Of a stretch of DNA of 64,000 nucleotides, positions 47,486 through 59,127 are shown piece by piece. The notes beneath the pieces were generated by a model, which saw only the letters and a list, made by a program, of their open reading frames with translations, did no database searches and was not told the DNA's origin. The DNA comes from Saccharina japonica. Its lineage: Eukaryota; Sar; Phaeophyceae; Laminariales; Laminariaceae. Both the position numbers and the translations under genes were made by a program. The stretch is from contig MEHQ01001114.1 of the NCBI GenBank assembly GCA_008828725.1, positions 664,748 to 728,747 of the forward strand, written 5' to 3'. Within the stretch, counting starts at the first letter, position 1. Every line of letters begins with the position of its first letter.

Positions 47486-48200
47486 GGGGCCGTTTTTAAC
47501 GACACGAGCAAATTGAAAAAACTTGCTATTTTGGCAACAACAAATTGGCAAGTCTTGGCAAATACTTTCTATCGACAAACACGATGAAATGGCAAGGAAC
47601 TTGTCATTTGGGCCACCTAACGCAATCAGTTTTTTTATCAAACCCCGCACAGCAAGGATGGGACAGCTACAGTAGATGACACCCTCGTCGAGGAATGGGT
47701 GGCCTGGAGACGGATCCAAGCATATCTCGTAGGTCTCAGAGGTGGACAGCCCTCCAGGGCGGTCATAGTCACGTGTTGGTTGTCTTGGGAAAGCTGGGGC
47801 GACTGTTTGATTGAGATTGACTTGAGCATCCGCCCCAGACGGCACCAGTGCCACGCCTACATGCGGTTGGTCACCCGCGCCAGCAACCCCTTCAGCAGTG
47901 CCGTCAGCCTCCATCATCTGCTCTCAGCACCACCATCTAACCCTCGATATATTCCTGTGTTGCTGCAACTCGTGCGTCTAGCGCGACGGCGTGTTGTTTG
48001 TATGGTCTTGGGTAGGCGTGATTGGTCGCAAATGGCAAGTGAAATAGCAAATTTGACTTTCCAAAAACTTGCCAACGAACAGATACGGAAATATCCGAAA
48101 ACAAACGTGGCAAGTTTTTTGCTATTTTGGCAAGTAAACCTTGCCAAAAAATGGAAATTTATCCATTTATTTGCTAAATATGCGTCGTTAAAAACGACCC
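47486..48200 (+). mobile_element. PIF/Harbinger-like non-autonomous element (715 bp)
   Basis: The ends GGGGCCGTTTTTAACGAC and GTCGTTAAAAACGACCC have TTA on the left and TCA on the right. It is a sister of 2640-3371: the same subterminal CTTGCTATTTTGGCAA blocks, and a central 200 bp about 88 percent identical by eye and open in the same frame (SRAVIVTCWLSW.SWGDCLIEIDLS). The right end lies 362 bp upstream of the start of ankyrin gene 2. Confidence 0.8.
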
Positions 48201-48562
48201 TCAGTCGTTCAAGTCGTAAAATCTTGATCTACACCACACACACCGACCTCAACAAAAAGTGCAAACTGTCGTAGTTCGTGTAAACCAAATAGCTACGTGC
48301 GAATACTACCAAGTAAAAAAAGAATGTGCACGTACTTCAGCCGAATGTCTACGCGCATACGTAAACGTTTATTCTATATACTAATCTATGCAATGTTTGC
48401 TATACTTGACGTCTGAAAAAAAATAGGACTCTAGGGAAACAAAAACAGGGGCCAACACGGTCGAAACCCCGCAATCTCGGAACGCAGCCAACCCCCGTGT
48501 TACATTTTCTACATTTCCCTGTGCAGATTTGTGGGTTCTCATCGGACCTCCCTCATACCAAG

Positions 48563-50440
48563 ATGGCGCATGCCGGGCCGACTCTGGATCAGACAGACGC
48601 TGTGTATCATCTCCAAGCAATCAGCAACCATCGAAAGCTCATGAGCACGATATTCCCACCATCCGCCGATGAGAAGATTACCGACGACCCAGCAGCAGAT
48701 GCTAGTAAGGACCTGGGGAGGGAGATGTTTCACTGCGCCGCATCACAAGGCATGCTGTCCTCTGTCATAGCTTTGCTAGCCGATGTAAGCATTTCTTGCG
48801 ATTTGCCCGACCGTTTCGGCCGCACTCCGCTACACTGGGCCGCGGAGCAGGGCCACCTGGACGTGGTCCTTGCGCTGCTTAGAGCGGGGGCGTGCGTCGA
48901 CCCTCGCAGCCAACGTAAAACCACCCCAATTATGCTGGCAGCGTCTAGAGGGCACGTTGTTGTAGTTGGAATGCTGATACACTGTGGCGCTCGCGAATCA
49001 GACTGTTGGCCCTCGAACGGACATCGCCGCGGTATCGAGTACTGGAGGAGCACAGCCCTTCACTGCGCCGCTGCTGGTGGTCACGTGGAAGTGGTAAAGC
49101 ATCTGCTGGATGCTGGGTTCGACAAGGGGCAACGGGACCGGGCGGGCTTAATCCCAGCAGAAGTATCCGCCAGACAATCGCACTCCTCGTCACCGGTCAT
49201 CACGCATCTACTCCTCCCTAGCGACATGGGAGGCAAACTGGTATATGCCTACGTGTGCATGAGGATGGAAGACGTGGCTATGGTATCCGGCTTGGTCAAA
49301 GGTGGAGCATTCCTTGATTGGCAGAACGGGAACGGGGAAACACCGTTACACCGTGCAGTACACTTTCGTCATGTCACCATCTCGAGGGTCTTGTTGATGG
49401 CGGGCGCTGATCCGAACCTTCGCGACCGCCGAGGTACCTCTCCGCTACATGTCGCCGCCTGCACCGGATGTGGTGATATCGTACTCGACCTCCTCAGGGC
49501 GGGAGCCGACGTAGAGTCACAGAGGGTGGGCGGCCAATCCCCGCTCCACATGGCAGTTGTCAATAACAGGGCGAACGTGGTTAGTATCTTGCTCAGCGCG
49601 GGGGCCTTCACGGAGCACCGTGATGACACTCAAGGCCAGACGCCTCTGTCCTCGGCTTGCGAACGCTGCCTCCCTTCTATAGTCCGTCTCTTCGTGAAGG
49701 CTGGGGCCGACGTCGAGTCGAGATGCCTGACCGGATTGACGCCTCTACACTCGGCTTGCCGCTTCAACGACGCCGAGAGCGTGGAGGTCTTGCTCGGCGC
49801 TGGGGCAGACCCTGGCGCAGTGGACCGGGCGGCTGTACAAGAGGCGGTGGAAACGTCGTCGTCTAGGAGCGGCACAACTGTCTCGATACCTGTCGCCGTC
49901 GACGTTGTCGGTCTAGGCTACCCTCTCGCCTGCATGAACCATTCGAGGAGCCCCTCAGTGGCGTCGGCCGCCAGACGGTTGGATCTAGGCTCGGTGGGGC
50001 GTATAAAGTCGGCTCTGCGGGGCGCAAAGCAGCAGCGCTCCTGGCACCGCCGCGGCTGGTTAGTCGTACTCGCGAACAGGTGCGATGCGATAAAATCTCC
50101 CTGCGCTCGGGGCAAGGGGTGCACGAACTTTTGTGGTGGCTTAACCCGTCTTCTTGAGGGAGGGATGAGCGCCAATCCGGACAGCAGTAGCTCTGGCCCT
50201 TGCCGAGTACAAGAAATACGGACAAGCGAACAAGACCATGTGAGCAAAAGGTTGAGGAGTGCCGACAACGCGATGCGGATCGCCCGGGAGGCGTCCCGTC
50301 AGCAACAGCATAGGCGTGGCGAAATCGGAGCCCGGGCGAAGAATGTGGAACAAGTTCTCGTTTCAGAACTTGTTCGTGCTCTGTTCGAGCTGGCTGGGGT
50401 CGAGGTTGGAATATTTCGCAGAGTGGTGCTGTTTATCTGA
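48563..50440 (+). CDS. Ankyrin-repeat protein 2 (625 aa, intronless)
   Basis: Paralogue of the gene at 30704-32635, colinear over its whole length and roughly three-quarters identical by eye in the ankyrin part. Repeats run from about residue 54 to 421 (GRTPLHWAAEQGHLDVV at 86, TTPIMLAASRGH at 120, STALHCAAAGGH at 163, GETPLHRAVHFRH at 258, TSPLHVAACTGC at 292, GLTPLHSACRFND at 391). The C-terminal part keeps SWHRRGWLV (493-501), a basic KRLRS (562-566) and the hydrophobic end VGIFRRVVLFI; the linker between them (about 505-590) has diverged most. The start at 48563 (CCAAGATGG) is preferred to the in-frame ATG at 48497, since homology with the paralogue begins at 48563. No transmembrane or signal segment. 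A scaffold or adaptor role is the usual reading for such proteins; nothing here identifies a partner. It appears intact. Confidence 0.88.
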   Translation: MAHAGPTLDQTDAVYHLQAISNHRKLMSTIFPPSADEKITDDPAADASKDLGREMFHCAASQGMLSSVIALLADVSISCDLPDRFGRTPLHWAAEQGHLDVVLALLRAGACVDPRSQRKTTPIMLAASRGHVVVVGMLIHCGARESDCWPSNGHRRGIEYWRSTALHCAAAGGHVEVVKHLLDAGFDKGQRDRAGLIPAEVSARQSHSSSPVITHLLLPSDMGGKLVYAYVCMRMEDVAMVSGLVKGGAFLDWQNGNGETPLHRAVHFRHVTISRVLLMAGADPNLRDRRGTSPLHVAACTGCGDIVLDLLRAGADVESQRVGGQSPLHMAVVNNRANVVSILLSAGAFTEHRDDTQGQTPLSSACERCLPSIVRLFVKAGADVESRCLTGLTPLHSACRFNDAESVEVLLGAGADPGAVDRAAVQEAVETSSSRSGTTVSIPVAVDVVGLGYPLACMNHSRSPSVASAARRLDLGSVGRIKSALRGAKQQRSWHRRGWLVVLANRCDAIKSPCARGKGCTNFCGGLTRLLEGGMSANPDSSSSGPCRVQEIRTSEQDHVSKRLRSADNAMRIAREASRQQQHRRGEIGARAKNVEQVLVSELVRALFELAGVEVGIFRRVVLFI

Positions 50441-53429
50441 GAGCGGAAGATATAACGTAACGTGTCTGATACGCCTTTGTCGGTATTGATGATAGTGTTC
50501 ATTGTACTGAGAACACGTGTGCCCCAGACCCTATCGTAGTGTGGTAGTAGAGGAGTACTACCGTGTATCGTTGCGCATTGTCCTAAACGTGTTTGTCGTG
50601 GGTTTTCAAGCACCGGCCATTACCAGCTGAAATTGAAGGTCGTGAGACCGACTGATGAACCAAAACATGGTGGCAACAGCTGTGTACTCAATCTTAGTTG
50701 TCTGTGATTCCCGTAGTGAGCAGTTCCAGGTGATTCCTGCCGGCGCGTCGTAGTTGCAGTATATTGACCGCGGAGGGGTCCACGAGGGGCATATCGATGT
50801 GTAGTGGGTGTAGAAACTGGCCTTGCGTTGAGTGTGAAATGTTACCCTACCAGCCGGTAGCACTGGTGTGTGCAGGGCATGGCCGTGCGTGGCTGCAAGA
50901 GTCTTGAGTAGTGTCAGGAACGAGAAGGGAGTCTAGAGCACTGATGTGCGTATGTGTGGTGTATGTGTTGTGTGTATCAATACTATCGTTGACCACGGAA
51001 TAAACTCCTGCAATGAGTGAGGGCGCGTGATGACAAGGGGTCGGGCATCGCGGATGCATCCCCGTTCGTGCCATACGAATCTTTCGCGAAAACGAAGCAG
51101 CAACCACCGGTAAGTCATACATTGTTTTCGGAAGGAAGCGCGGGCGATCAAGAGAGATAGGCATATGTCTGGTTTCGATTCAAATATTCCTGTTGTATGA
51201 TACCGGTTTGTAAACGTATGATGGGGATGACTACAATTCGCCAGCTAGGCATAAGGTGGCTAAGTATGACGACTACTGTAGTTGTAGCGGTGCCAGCTAT
51301 CCGACTATTTGGTTTCCGTTTTTATGTAAGGCTTATATGCTACCGGGTTCGCATTTCCCCGGGCGACCCCTATATGAATAGCATAGAGAGAGGACAGAGA
51401 GCTGAAAGGTATACTGCAACGTATGGCGCATCAGAAACCCATCGACGGCGCTGGTCCCGACGGCAATGACGAAGTCTGTTGGAATTACTTGTTATAACAT
51501 GTTTAGTTTGTAACATGAAGCTAAATATCGTCGACCAACTGGCCAACTAGGTCAGTCCGTTAAGTAGTTGGCTGGCGTTACGCCAGCCAACTAACTAATG
51601 GCTAGTTTTGCAGTTCCACCCACTCACAGCCCTGTTGAATTGGGCATATGCCAGCCACTTCCCCCTCGGAGAGGCTTCCGTAGCCCCATGTGCAGTATGT
51701 CTCCCGACGGTGCTCACCCCTGTACCTGCCCGTCTGGAAACGAACAAGCACCCCTAGCCTTATATATGTTAACACATTAACAACGAGGTCACGACTAGGT
51801 GAGAATCTCATGAATGCCCCCACCCGCCATTCGATTAGGAGTCTACTGCGCTTCGGTAGCTTCTTCCGGCGTGACAACAGCCAGCCAGTTGCATCGCGGT
51901 GAAGTACACGGTTGTGCCAGGAGATTGAGGCTCCCCTCGTCGACCGGAACGCATGCCACGATAATTGATTGCACGGTCTCAAAAGCGATTTCCTCATTGT
52001 TTATATAGCTATGTATTTTGCGGTCCTGGTGGCCACCCTGCACATTAATCGCCCCTACTACGCTCGACAACGGCTCCGCTGGAAGGTAAACCGAGTGGCC
52101 ACCTCGCTAAGCATCTGTACCTCCATCCGTCTTGAACACCCGTTTCTTCGTTTTACGATTTCGGACAAAATGCGCTATGTATCAGCAAACGCCTAGGTCT
52201 GCCAGATAAATGATACATACAGTCTAAGAGTGCTGCCCTTATTGTGAAACATTACTGTAGCTACAGTACACATTCGATAATACCAGGTACCGGTACGAAA
52301 CAAACGGCCCCGCCCCGCCCGAGGGGTCGACCGCTTTTCAAAACGTACACTAAAGGGCCACGTTTCGAGAGGTCTACCGGTACGGCCAGTGCAACAGACC
52401 GCAACACACAGTGCACGACTGTCTGCACCACGCTACCGCACTCAGACATCCACAGCCCCACTCCGTGAGCGTTCGATTATGATGGAAGAAACACACGTAC
52501 ACTCTGTTCATTTAGAGCACGAACTACTCAAGTTCAGTGACACACGTGTCTGCAGTGCCTTTATTTCACTGGTGGATGCGAACCGGATACTGGAACCTGG
52601 ACATACGGTCAAGGGCTCCATCGCCCTTCAATCTTCAAACCGCCCGTCGTGACTCCCCCATCTGCACCCTGTATTGTTGTCCAGGCGAGTATGTAAAGGC
52701 CGTCACCCGAGATCAAGTATGTCCTGAACACTACTGCGCTCCTCATCTCACAACCCTGTTAGACCTGCACCCGCGTTGCAAATGTGGGCACACTACTTAA
52801 ACATTCGTACCGGGTACATTTGAACGTGCGGTACAGGTAGTGCGGATGCCAAAAGTGTCATCAGAGATCGAGGATTCATGCCACAACAGAACTCCCATTG
52901 CACCCCCAAAACACACTCAGAAAACCCAGTGTGTCAACGAGGGTCTGGTCGCTCGCATCGCTCGGTGAGGAACACAAAGACATGGGCGCCGGTTCCGCGC
53001 ATCAGTCAAACACACAGTAATTGTATACGAAGTACAACCAGAACAAGAAACGCTACACACGTCACACAAAGAAGAGCAACGCTACTACAGTACTCACCGG
53101 GTAATTGCTACCATGCTATTGGGCTATTCGAATACCGTGTACACTTCCCGAATGGAGTTAGCCCGCGGAGGGCGCACAATATAGAACTACTGTAACTATA
53201 AATTTATTTGGGCTGGTCGGTGCTACTTGCCCCATTACTTGCCCAGATGACTACATACTTTGTTTCATTTAGCATTCAAGAGATTTCGACATGTTCTTAG
53301 ATATTGCCCGGTGGCTACGTAGGAGTAGATGGTACGAGGAACACGCGGCTGCTGTGGTCTCCCTTGCCAGTTTGCGACACACCTAGGATTTGAAGCCAAC
53401 CACAATCCCGACTGGGAACCTTTATATAA
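50441..53429. other. Intergenic DNA, no assigned gene
   Basis: Nearly 3 kb without a gene I can defend. A hairpin lies at 51565-51593 and a TACCAGGTA word at 52281. An open frame around 52478-52652 (MMEETHVHSVHLEHELLKF..) has plausible amino-acid composition but no recognisable domain. Confidence 0.4.
51565..51593. repeat. Perfect 14-bp hairpin with one-base loop
   Basis: TAGTTGGCTGGCGT is followed by one T and then by its exact reverse complement ACGCCAGCCAACTA. It shares its stem with 43186-43214. It could be a terminator-like or cruciform structure, or the relic of a tiny foldback element. Confidence 0.75.
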
Positions 53430-53982
53430 TATGTATATATCAATGGGTACATTGGCGATACTCTCATGGAAACCCCATGAAAGCATCATTGAGGTGACAT
53501 GCGTAGAACCATCATGGAAACCACATGGAAGCACCATGCAAACAGCATGGACTATAATGGCATGGACGCCCCACGGAAAATGCCGTGAAAGTCTCATTGA
53601 AACCCCATTGAAATCCCGGGGGCGTCCCATGGCAGTACCACGGCAATCCCAAACAAAGTCCCATTCAAGTACAACATGCGATGGAAACACTGTAATCGTA
53701 TGGAAGTTCCATGGAAACCCCATGACCGTCTCATGGCAGTGCCATGTAAGTCTCTTGCGAGTCACATGCGCACGTCCCATGGGGACAAGGTAGTGCCATG
53801 GAAACCCCATATGAATTATACGACCATAAAAAAAGTCCCAAGGAAGTCCCATATCACATGGAACGTCCGAGGGACTCCTATCGTGGGAGTTCCATAGGGG
53901 AATGGCAGTCCCACTTCCATGGGCCTGCTATTGAACTTCCGTGGAGTTCCTCCATGAGATCCCCATGGTTCTTCCTTCGACA

Positions 53983-54482
53983 TGTGCCACGACAGAAGTA
54001 CCTTGTTTTGGCCGAAACATTTTCTGAGTGACGGGGCTCCTTAACCCAAATTCGTCGGAATTTCAGCATTATTGCTGTTGCGATCATTTTCATTCCATCC
54101 TTACTTAGGCCGTGGGATGTTTCATCGGGTAGCACTTTAGTTTACACCCAAAATCAGTTTTTGACTTATTATTACATGTAGTATGCACTACAGGTAGTGC
54201 TACGGTAGAGGTAGAAGTTTTTGGCCTAATCGTTTTCTGGACGATCGGGATCCTGAAACCAAATTCGTCGGACTTTCCTTTTTTGTGACGAATAATGTTT
54301 CAGGGCATACCTCGGTTGTGAGATTTCTCATCCGGCAGCACTTTGTTTTTCCCCTCTAAAATCATGTTTTCGGTGAGGTATGACGCTCCTTAAGTGAGGA
54401 GCTCAGGAAAAACATGGTGCACCTCTACCGTAGCATGCATCCATGGAGCTCCTCGAGTGACCCCTCTACCGTGGCATGCGTC
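53983..54482 (-). mobile_element. MITE-B, outer copy split by an inner copy
   Basis: 53983-54193 matches the right half of MITE-B in reverse (TTTTGGCCGAAAC, GGGGCTCCTTAACCCAAATT, CCAAAATCAGTTTTTGA). After the inner copy ends at 54441, the missing left terminus appears as GAGCTCCTCGAGTGACCCCT..GGCATGCGTC (to 54482). Confidence 0.7.
54194..54441 (-). mobile_element. MITE-B, inner nested copy (248 bp)
   Basis: Reading the plus strand it starts GTAGTGCTACGGTAGAGGTA and ends GTGCACCTCTACCGTAGCAT + GCATC, a complete inverted-orientation copy with all landmarks (AATTCGTCGGACTTTCC, TTTTCGGTGAGGTATGACGC). It interrupts an older member of its own family. Confidence 0.8.
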
Positions 54483-54930
54483 CTTCGGGTGCTGTACATC
54501 CATGGACCTTCCACGGGACACTTCCACGGTGTTTTCAACGGACGCCCATGGGACTTCCATCATGCTTCCATGAGCCTTGCATGATGCTTCCATGCGGTTA
54601 CAGAATCCCATGGAGGCGCCCATATACCTTATTGGGACTGCCATGAGGCTTTCACGGGACTACCTTGGTACTTCCATGGTGCTTCCATGGTGGTTCCGTG
54701 GGACTATAGTTTCCCCATGAGACTCCTCTAGGACTTACAGGGAACGCTCGGAGAATTGATTGGGATCATACTGTTCCCACGGGGCATATATGGGACTCCA
54801 ATATGGGGCTTATCGAAACTTGGCATCCGCATGGTACCTCCATGGACCTCTCATGGAACTCGCATGAGATGTTCCATGGCGACCCCCATGGAAATGTACT
54901 GTAGTACCCCTGTACACCTTCCATGGGACC

Positions 54931-55179
54931 ACGCCTCCTACGATAGAGGTGTCACTTTTCGGCCAAAACGGTTTCTGAATGGCGGGGCTCCTTAACCCCA
55001 AATCGGCGTCGGAATTCTATTTTTCGTGTTGAGGTTGCTTTCGCCCTATAGTTATGCCGTGATATTGTTCGTCGGGTAGTCTTGTTGTTTTTCCCTCCAG
55101 AGTCAGCGTTTCGGGTGGGCTCCTCAAGTGACCACCCTCACAAACAGAAGGATGCACCTCTCGTACCGTACCATGCGTC
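54931..55179 (-). mobile_element. MITE-B copy in the palindromic minisatellite (249 bp)
   Basis: It begins ACGCCTCCTACGATAGAGG and ends GCACCTCTCGTACCGTACCA + TGCGTC. GGCGGGGCTCCTTAACC and GTGGGCTCCTCAAGTGACCA are the family landmarks. It is more diverged than the inner nested copy. Confidence 0.75.
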
Positions 55180-56240
55180 AGACGCCCGTGGGATTTGCAT
55201 GGGAATTCCATTTTGCGTCTGTAGTGCTTCCATGGAGATTGCATAGGACTTCCCTGGTATTTTCTAATCGCCATGGGACTCTGCCATCGGACTCCCAAGG
55301 GGCTTCTATCGGACTACCTTGGGGTTTTTATCTGGGTTTCTTGGGAGACCCATGAGCCCCACGCGATGCTCCAAAGGGGATACTATAATGCCGTGGAAGT
55401 CGCCTGGAAACCCTATGGAAGCCCCGAAAATGTGTGTCCACCGTGCTCCCGCCATCGAATGCCCATGGCGCTTCACTTGAAGAAAATATTGTATCGCCAT
55501 GCGATGGAACTTCCATGTGACTTTCATCGCACTTTCTACGATACTTTCATAAACAACTCATTATTTCCGTGATGCTTCTATGAGGCTTCCATAGGGCTTC
55601 CATGCGAATCCATTATACGCCTCGTGACCCGTGTGACATCGTAAGGCATGGGGTGCTTGCATGGGATTCCCGTGGTGTTTCCATAACGTTGGTGGGGAGC
55701 ACAATGCGCTTTCACACCACTTCCATGGTGCTCCCATGGGTTTCGATGACGTCGTAGCGCTTTTTCCACGGGGCTTCAATGGTGCTCTCCTTGCGCTTTC
55801 ATGGGAGTTTCATTGGACTTCAATTTAGAAGTTACTAGCAGAGTGCGTTTCACCTGTGAAGTTTCCATCGTGCTTTCGTGGGCCGACCTCCATAGAGCTT
55901 CCGTGGGTCTTCCATGGGACAGACAATGGGATTCCACGGGGTTTCCATGGTGGTGCTTCCAAGGGGCTTCGATGAGGTTTAAAATCTTCAAACAGGACGT
56001 CCGTGGTGCTTCTACCAAGCTGTAATGGGGCGTCCATGGCATTCCATTGGGCTCCTGAGGGGTCCTACAGGCGATTTCCACTACGCTTCTATGGGACTTC
56101 CATGGTGCTTCCATGGAAATTCCATGGAATTTCCATCATGGCACCTCCTCATCCATGATGCTTCCATGGTGCTTCCGTGGGAGGGTCGCCTTGGTGCTAC
56201 TATAAAATTGCTATGGGACTTCCATGTGACTTTATTGGCA

Positions 56241-58641
56241 GTGAGAATCATGGTCCTTCCGTGGGGATTTCGAAAAATATCTATACTCGTAGTGCTCCAC
56301 CCATTCTGGCTGTCCAACCCACACATGTTCGCCACACACTGCCATCAATGATGAGCGTACCTCCCTTTAACGAGGAGCATAATATGAGCCGTAGCCTGGA
56401 CGAACGCTCCCTCGCGTCCAACGCCCTCCCCTGAAAACAAACCTTCTCGAGAATACCTCCCCACACTGCTTGGCGTGACGGCTCGTAGCTCTCTGCTTGA
56501 TGTGTGTCCGTCTGCGTAATCCAAGATTGTATCTTGGAACGGTGCTTTTTCTCGGTATCGTGACTTCTCACTTCTCAAACTGATCACGTTAACTGGAGCT
56601 CAGCGCCATCTATCTGCACATGTGCACCACTTCACGTTGGAAATGTCTATCATACTGTATGACTGTATCACCGATCGCAAAATGTACCCGACTCTTTTTG
56701 CAGGTATATAGCGTACCCCCAGAACATGGGAGCAGTTAAAAAGGGTGTCAGGCTCGCTACGAACTGTAAACGTAAGGGCCCTTTAGTCTTACTTTGACGT
56801 CTGGCCGGTGTCGTGTGTCAAGTCTACGCAGCAGTTCGGCCGTTGAACACACGGCGCTACCGTCGCAAAAAGCAGCATGACCCAAAATGGCCTATACCTG
56901 GTACGGCAGCATGATCAGTACTCCTCGGTCGACCCGATTCTTCCTCCGTGGGGACGTGATTCTATGGAAAGATACCATACCCACCCGGGGATAAAACACC
57001 TCCGGGTATCTTCACAGCATGGAAATTGCGCGAGCTAACCAGTTACCGAGCAGAAACATGAACAGAGTATACCTGGTACCAAGGATCAGGTACGTTCCTG
57101 GCGATACCGGAAGCTTCTTGGCCTCAAAACCTGCCCGGATCAGCCGCCGAGCTGGGGGTTGCCCACAGCAGGAACACGGGAACATAGAGCAAAAGTCCAC
57201 AAGCAGAGAAGAAAATTCTCGGGTTAAAAAAAACGGCAGGCAGTCGTGTGAGATTCAGTTTTGGAAACTCGTGCTTGCAAGCTGTCTGTACTGTAGTTGA
57301 TCATATTTCAGCCGCGCGTGCCACAGTACGTAGGGAAATGACCTCGCGTGAAGCCTGTATCTTAGCTCGGTGATCCCCCCGGGTGGTGGTGTAGTGCCAC
57401 AAGGTCAACAGGACCGCAGGGCTATTGTATCCGCAAAGCCGGTTTCATTTTACAAAATCCGCATATGGTTGGTCGCAATCCTCCCGAAATCGGAACAATT
57501 TTGATTGGTCAACAACACTGCGATCGTGCCGAATTCAGAAGAACATCGGAAACGGAGCACGGAGCAAGGAGGGACCCAGTTCCAGCACGGCCACACGCAT
57601 CGACCCCCTGAAGGAAGGCTACCACTTCGTCCTCCGAAACGAAGGATTTGCAGCACCAGTCTAGGGGACATCTCCTGTGTTCATTGTGGTGCTGGTGGTG
57701 CTGGATAGCGACATTGCCCATCCGGTGAGCAAGATAACTACCTGGTACTGCATAAAGCCCGCCAAACGATCACCGTTCGTTCCACAAAAAAAAAACGAAA
57801 AATTAGGTTTTGTAATGTTTGTGTTGCAACACCCAACTCTGAAGTGCAGGCTGTTCGGAGCTCGGCATCTATATCTACTATGTCAAACACTAAGGCTGAC
57901 AGCACTACTAGTGGAGCATGCATGAGCATGATGTGTGTACCATGTATGCTGTACAGTACGTACTGCTACTGTAGTACAGTAGTAGTTCACAAATTAGTAC
58001 CAGGTGCGTACGTAGCTGTACTTTTTTCGCCGCCATTCCTCTCGCTCTGTCGGGCGCGACAACTCGTGTCTTGCCACTGCAGAGCGTACGTAGGCGGAAG
58101 GTGTAGCTACAACCGTGCGCGTGTGTGTGTTCTTTACATCAACCCATTATGTCCACCCGTCGACAGCCAGCACACCCGGTGGGTGTCCGTGCCGATTCTT
58201 CATCCTACTATAATAATAATAGAGAGATGCAAGTTACTACTACGATGTGATCACAGCACCACGAAACAACTGCAGTGCAGCACACCAAATTTGTTCGAGA
58301 AAATCAAAAGTGCCTCGTACTCGTACACCGTTTTTAGCTGCACGAATCACCAGCCAGTTTCATCAGGTCGTCAGGCAACAAACGCCCATCGGCCAGTGGC
58401 ATGCATCCAGGTGTGCCCATCTGTATGCAACAGCACGATCGAAGATATCTACTGTACAATACATACACAAAAGAGGGCCTCCAAATACGGTAAGGTAGTG
58501 CCGGTATGTGCCAGCTCAATAAAACCGGTACCGTTCAGGACACCGGCATTATTCTTAAGAATAGTGCCGATATCGGCACTATTGGGAGTGTCAGGTTCGA
58601 GATGCCCGCAATAAATAGCGCCTATACCGGCACTATTAAAA
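56241..58641. other. Intergenic DNA, no assigned gene
   Basis: No gene I can defend. A 256-codon open frame (57844-58614) is cysteine- and serine-rich and shows no domain or coding texture. TACCTGGTA words lie at 56895, 57070 and 57739. A 24-bp perfect palindrome lies at 58560-58583. Confidence 0.45.
58560..58583. repeat. 24-bp perfect palindrome
   Basis: AATAGTGCCGAT is followed directly by its reverse complement. The word CGGCACTATT recurs at 58628, close to the left end of the 3.9-kb composite, and at 63350. Confidence 0.8.
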
Positions 58642-59127
58642 AGGGAGATGATATATGTGCCCCCGGGGGCACTTTAGCTTATTGCTGCCCTGGAGTTGGG
58701 ACGGAATGCACAGCACGCCACCACGAGAAAATTACGACGACCGTAGGACACCAGACCTGTCTGGGGATTATCTTCGGCGAGTGCTGCGGTGGTGTGTGCA
58801 GTAGTTCCAACGGTCATCGGGTCTCGCCCGATACACAGGCAGCTTCGTGTTATCGATATCCAGGATCTCTCCACGCAATGTTTGGGGGCACATCAAGCTA
58901 AAAGTGCTTCCGACCAAAGACTAACCAGTACATGACGCCCGCACCAGGAACGATCACGACGACCGTAGGGCACCAGGCCTGTCTGGGGATTTTCTGCGGC
59001 ATGTGCTACTGTGGTGTATGCAGTAATTCCGCCAGTCATCACTTCTCGCTTGATGTACAGACGGACTTGTGTTCTCGGTACAGGGATCATCATATGAGAT
59101 TTCCCGAAAATTATGAGAAGTTTCTAA

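Larger units (their letters stand above)
53430..56240. repeat. 2.8-kb minisatellite with palindromic CCATGG core
   Basis: A very long irregular series of TTCCATGGTGCTTCCATGGG-like units. The step is about 14-16 bp or a 30-bp dimer, with CCATGG, CCACGG and CATGGAAG cores. Left of the MITE-B insertions the units mostly read CATGGAAGCCCCATGG and right of them mostly the complementary TTCCATGGGGCTTCC, so the sense switches across the insertions. Open frames rich in HGS, MEAPW and SMGLPW are the repeat read through. It is interrupted by three MITE-B copies. Confidence 0.85.

Noticed and set aside
48001-48274. Extension of the Harbinger-like centre into a longer gene towards ankyrin gene 2
   Set aside because: The frame crosses the element's right terminus and lacks homology in the sister element beyond the 200-bp centre.
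53265-56114. Several overlapping frames rich in MGLPW, MEAPW and HGS
   Set aside because: They arise on both strands from the palindromic CCATGG minisatellite. Frames open on both strands at once show there is no coding constraint.
57844-58614. 256-codon open frame
   Set aside because: Cysteine/serine-rich composition, microsatellite content in the first third, no domain, and an end in palindromic repeat DNA. No sign of coding constraint.
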